Shown: in pieces, positions 60,991 to 64,000 of the stretch
Layout of the letters: every line of letters starts with the position of its first letter
Numbering within the stretch: position 1 is the stretch's first letter
DNA from: Trichuris trichiura
Taxonomy: Eukaryota; Nematoda; Enoplea; Trichinellida; Trichuridae
Direction: 5' to 3'
Length of the DNA: 64,000 nt
Assembly: GCA_037903355.1 (NCBI GenBank)
Contig: JBAJFE010000014.1
Location: 7,688,001 to 7,752,000, forward strand
Program-made: the position numbers and the translations under genes
Notes under the pieces: generated by a model
Database searches by the model: none
What the model was told of the DNA's origin: nothing
Seen by the model: only the letters and a program-made list of their open reading frames with translations

Positions 60991-63123
60991 TTTAATGGAT
61001 TAGGAAGCCCGTAACAAAAGCAAAGGTTTACAAAGATAACAGCACAGCTTAGTCTACTGAAGTTGAAATTTCGTTTGATGTGCAATAATTTTAAGTCGAA
61101 AAAACGCAATTTACACCATTGTTTAATCACTTCAATTAGTAAAAAGTGCAAATCGATATCAGAACCGTCACTCTATCATGTCCAGGCAAGACAGTCGTTG
61201 CTCAATGCTGACTACTGCTAAACGACTTGGGTGTTGGTCGTTGAAGATTGAGAAGGCTGAGAGAAAAATTTTATGTTTAAGTGACAATAGATGATTATCT
61301 CAAAGCTTTCGGAACGCTGCTGGTTCTGTAGCCAGCAGAAGTTAATTAAACACACGCAACATCTGGTTGCCCGTAGCTGTCTTTATGAGCAAGATACGGA
61401 TAAAGGGGTAAAGGGCTTTACTGATCAGAACAGCTCATGCTTCATCTGAACTTTACACCTCTGCATCTGTGTCTGGATGTTTTTTTATCCTCTCACTGAA
61501 GATTGTATGTCACGGGAGCATGTTACCCAATGAGTCAGAGGCGCTTTGGTATGCTATAATGCTTCCATTAACTGGGACAGAGACGTCAAAGTTAATTAAG
61601 AATATAGAAAGGATGTGCAACTGGGTGCCTTCGGTTTGTTTGAGCAAAATGACAGACCGCACGTCACAATTATAATCTACTGTTGAGGAATGCAAACTGG
61701 CACGTCAATATGCGCGTGTCAACTACGCGTGTCAGGATGACTAACGTTTGGCGGATTGCCAACTGTGTGACATGCCGCTTGCTGCCTAGCTGCTTGCGCT
61801 CGCTTTCTCTTCGCTGTAGCTGGTTGTGTTTTCTTTCGTTTGCTATTCATTGCGCTTGGTAAAGGGATGTTATGGTTGCGGTTCTTCTTGTTGCTACAGT
61901 TCTCAATTCAGCTCTGAATACCACAACACCTACCAGGCCTAAAAAAGGCGCAAAAATAAGAACTCCGTCTTAATTCTTCATTCTGTTCGCGATTATCAAC
62001 GTGCCTGCACGGATTACTTGTTCGAACGTCATTCTAACATTCGCGCTTCTTTGTTCACTGTGTTTAAACAAGAGACTGCATAAGGAGTAGCCGTTTGCGA
62101 ACAAGTGCCTTAACCTTCGCCCTTGATAGTCTTCGGAGCATTACTGCTACCTCTACTATAGCAGATCAAAGGCAAAGTGTCATCTGCAATGTGCCAACAG
62201 GTAGCTGTTTGTGAACAAGTGCCTTAACTCTCGTCCTCGAAAGTAAACAGGTGGATTTTGATAATCTCCAGAGAATTTCTGCTACCATCGTCAGCGATAG
62301 CAGATTAAAAGCAAAGTGTTATCGAACTTTTATAACACCCTGTCAACGATAACTGGTCAAAGAATCAACCTGTGCCGCTTGTTCTGATTCATTAGAACAC
62401 TTCTCGCTTTACCGACCTAGTTCATAGTGAACATAAGGCACATTATTAAGGTTCTGTACGTCGAACAGCTTTGTGCAACAAGTTGTCGTTGGCCAAAGGT
62501 CGAGTGAGCATTGGCAAAATCTGCAGAGCCTTTACGCCTAACAGTACCAGGAAAGTTCCCGTTACTTGCGTTCTTCCTCAAGTCTCAGTCATTAATGAAC
62601 AGTGAATACTAAATTCCCGGATCTACTCAGATCTGTGTCCATTGAAGCCTACTGTGAGGAATACGGGAACCACGATACCACTATATAGTAAACCAGCATC
62701 ATTTGCCGAATAGAATGTGCTTGCAATGCTTACTACGTAACAGACAGGCAATAAGATGTTACCACGTCCAAGAGGACATGTCAGCGAATGAGCCGGTGCA
62801 AGAATGCTAAACAAAGATTCGGCAAGGGTTAGTGATGAAGCTGAAGAAGACATAGCAATAGATCTGGGAAGACAACGGACGACAATTTCATTGAAGGGTT
62901 CATTTCTCTGAGCGCCTTTTTGACCTACGACGAAAGATCTCTCACCGTCACCGTAGTTTGGCATGCAATCGTAACGAATGTGTTGACCTCAGTGTACTAT
63001 GAAGTGCTCTGATTAGTTACTAATAGAACAGCTGCGACGCATTTGCTTGTCAACTCACTGAGCAGCATTTTTCTGAAGACAAGATGTCTTTGATTGATTG
63101 AACAACATTTATGTTAGTTAGAT
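60991..63123. other. no recognisable feature
   Basis: A degraded hammerhead-like motif is at about 61295-61345 (minus). A 113-codon minus-strand frame (62623-62964) has no recognised motif. No gene is supported. Confidence 0.3.
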
Positions 63124-63584
63124 CGGTGATTCTCACGGTGGGGCATGTGCCCCACAGGAGGCCTTTCTGACGTCCAGGGCAAAAGGAAACCCTTTTGAGC
63201 TGTTGAGGGGGGGGAGGGGGAGGCACATGGCCCACCTCGGTGATCATGTTGAAGTGCATAGGAAGGTATGGCCTGCGCGTCAGGTATTGTGTCTCCTGCC
63301 TAAGAGAAAGCTGCATGCTGTTACTCCCCGCAATTCTGATTGACTGGAAAGGAGGACCTAGGAAAGGGGGCAGCCGGCACGGGAGGTGAAAAAGTAAGTG
63401 TTCGATACAATATCTGAGGAACGCTTTCCACACAGAACTTTGTGCAGTACCTACATTATGACGTCCCGGGTACCCTCTGTCTTCCCATCCGGCCAATCAG
63501 CGCGCTCGAAATCAACTAATCAGAATTGGGGAACCCGAACGCTCAGAAACCTTCACACGGGGTCCCTGGCCTTGAGAAACACTG
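63124..63584. mobile_element. hAT MITE (461 bp)
   Basis: Ends CGGTGATTCTCACGG and CTTGAGAAACACTG. Flanks AGTTAGAT and TGTTAGAC agree at six of eight positions. The interior is shared with 3720-4176 and 46833-47320. Confidence 0.6.
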
Positions 63585-63736
63585 TGTTAGACTACTGACA
63601 GTTGTAGCCCGCCATTGGCAGGCTAGCACAGGCAAAGAGAACGTTTTCTAAAAGCGCGTTAGTAGTTCAGTTTATCACTAGTAGCAAAATTAACCTATTT
63701 GCTCATTTTCATTAGTCAATTGTAAGAGCTGACCGG

Positions 63737-64000
63737 CAGCAAGGACGTGAGTGGTCGAACCAATTCTTTGTACCCAAAGAGGGAGACCATAAAGTACTGC
63801 CTCTCTATGAAAAAATAAAGATCTTGGATCTTTTGAATAGCGGCATTTCATGTGCTGAACTGGGCTGTAGAGTAGAAAAGATCTTCTACCTCACCAACAT
63901 TAGTCAACGTGAAGGCATTGCACAGGCAATGCTTGTTGTTAAAGACGAACTAGAATCAATGGTGTCAGCTGAGGTTCAGCGCTTTTACCTTTCGCTTACA
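63737..64000 (+). CDS. CENP-B/Tigger-like transposase, N-terminal part, runs off the window
   Basis: An open frame includes KVLPLYEKIKILDLLNSGIS and CAELGCRVEKIFYL, resembling the first helix-turn-helix of CENP-B/Tigger DNA-binding domains, followed by VVKDELESMVSAEVQRFY. The frame is open to the last base, so the protein continues beyond 64000. The start codon is not clear; I cannot tell transposon from domesticated gene. Confidence 0.45.

Noticed and set aside
62623..62964. 113-codon minus-strand open frame
   Set aside because: No recognisable domain, no splice support and average composition for chance frames here.

Overview
This is metazoan nuclear DNA, most likely from an invertebrate. 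The evidence is a spliced gene with many 45-95 nt introns and a dense load of animal transposons (Penelope-like, Gypsy, Tigger/pogo, hAT). There is no operon, Shine-Dalgarno or organelle structure. The ~50 nt intron mode and these element families would suit a nematode or another compact-intron invertebrate, but the window alone does not settle the species.

The main host gene is on the minus strand from 57721 down to 21015: the alpha-type regulatory subunit of phosphorylase b kinase (PHKA). I traced 23 exons with consistent splice phases. They sum to 3576 nt, or 1191 residues plus a stop, lacking only the first few dozen residues, and they end in a CaaX-like CSVV. Its introns are strikingly bimodal: 17 are 45-95 nt and 5 are 4.0-11.2 kb. 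The big ones are filled with transposons, so most of the window from 21 to 58 kb is intronic mobile DNA.

On the left (1-21 kb) the sequence holds hAT relics, a 1.24 kb terminal-inverted-repeat element with an 8-bp target duplication, a 673-bp hAT element with a perfect duplication, and a two-exon Ser/Gly-rich candidate gene on the plus strand (8112-8756). These are followed by a (CA)75 microsatellite, two Penelope-like elements (PLEs) arranged tail to tail (about 9.75-12.24 kb), and a nearly complete Gypsy retrotransposon (12895-18080). The Gypsy copy has near-identical LTRs and a CTAG duplication, with a single fused gag-pol frame broken by two in-frame stops.

On the right (57.7-64 kb) there is a small MITE, a solo LTR with a GCCTG duplication, a hAT MITE, and the N-terminal part of a CENP-B/Tigger-like transposase running off the end.

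The most unusual theme is a recurring short RNA motif: a CUGANGA box, a 5-bp stem-loop, then GAAA. It occurs about 75-80 nt downstream of each of the three recognisable PLE ORFs, and again in several foldback structures, including a perfect 64-bp palindrome that holds the motif in its loop. I read these as PLE-type minimal hammerhead ribozymes. Some copies keep the catalytic core and others carry substitutions expected to kill it.
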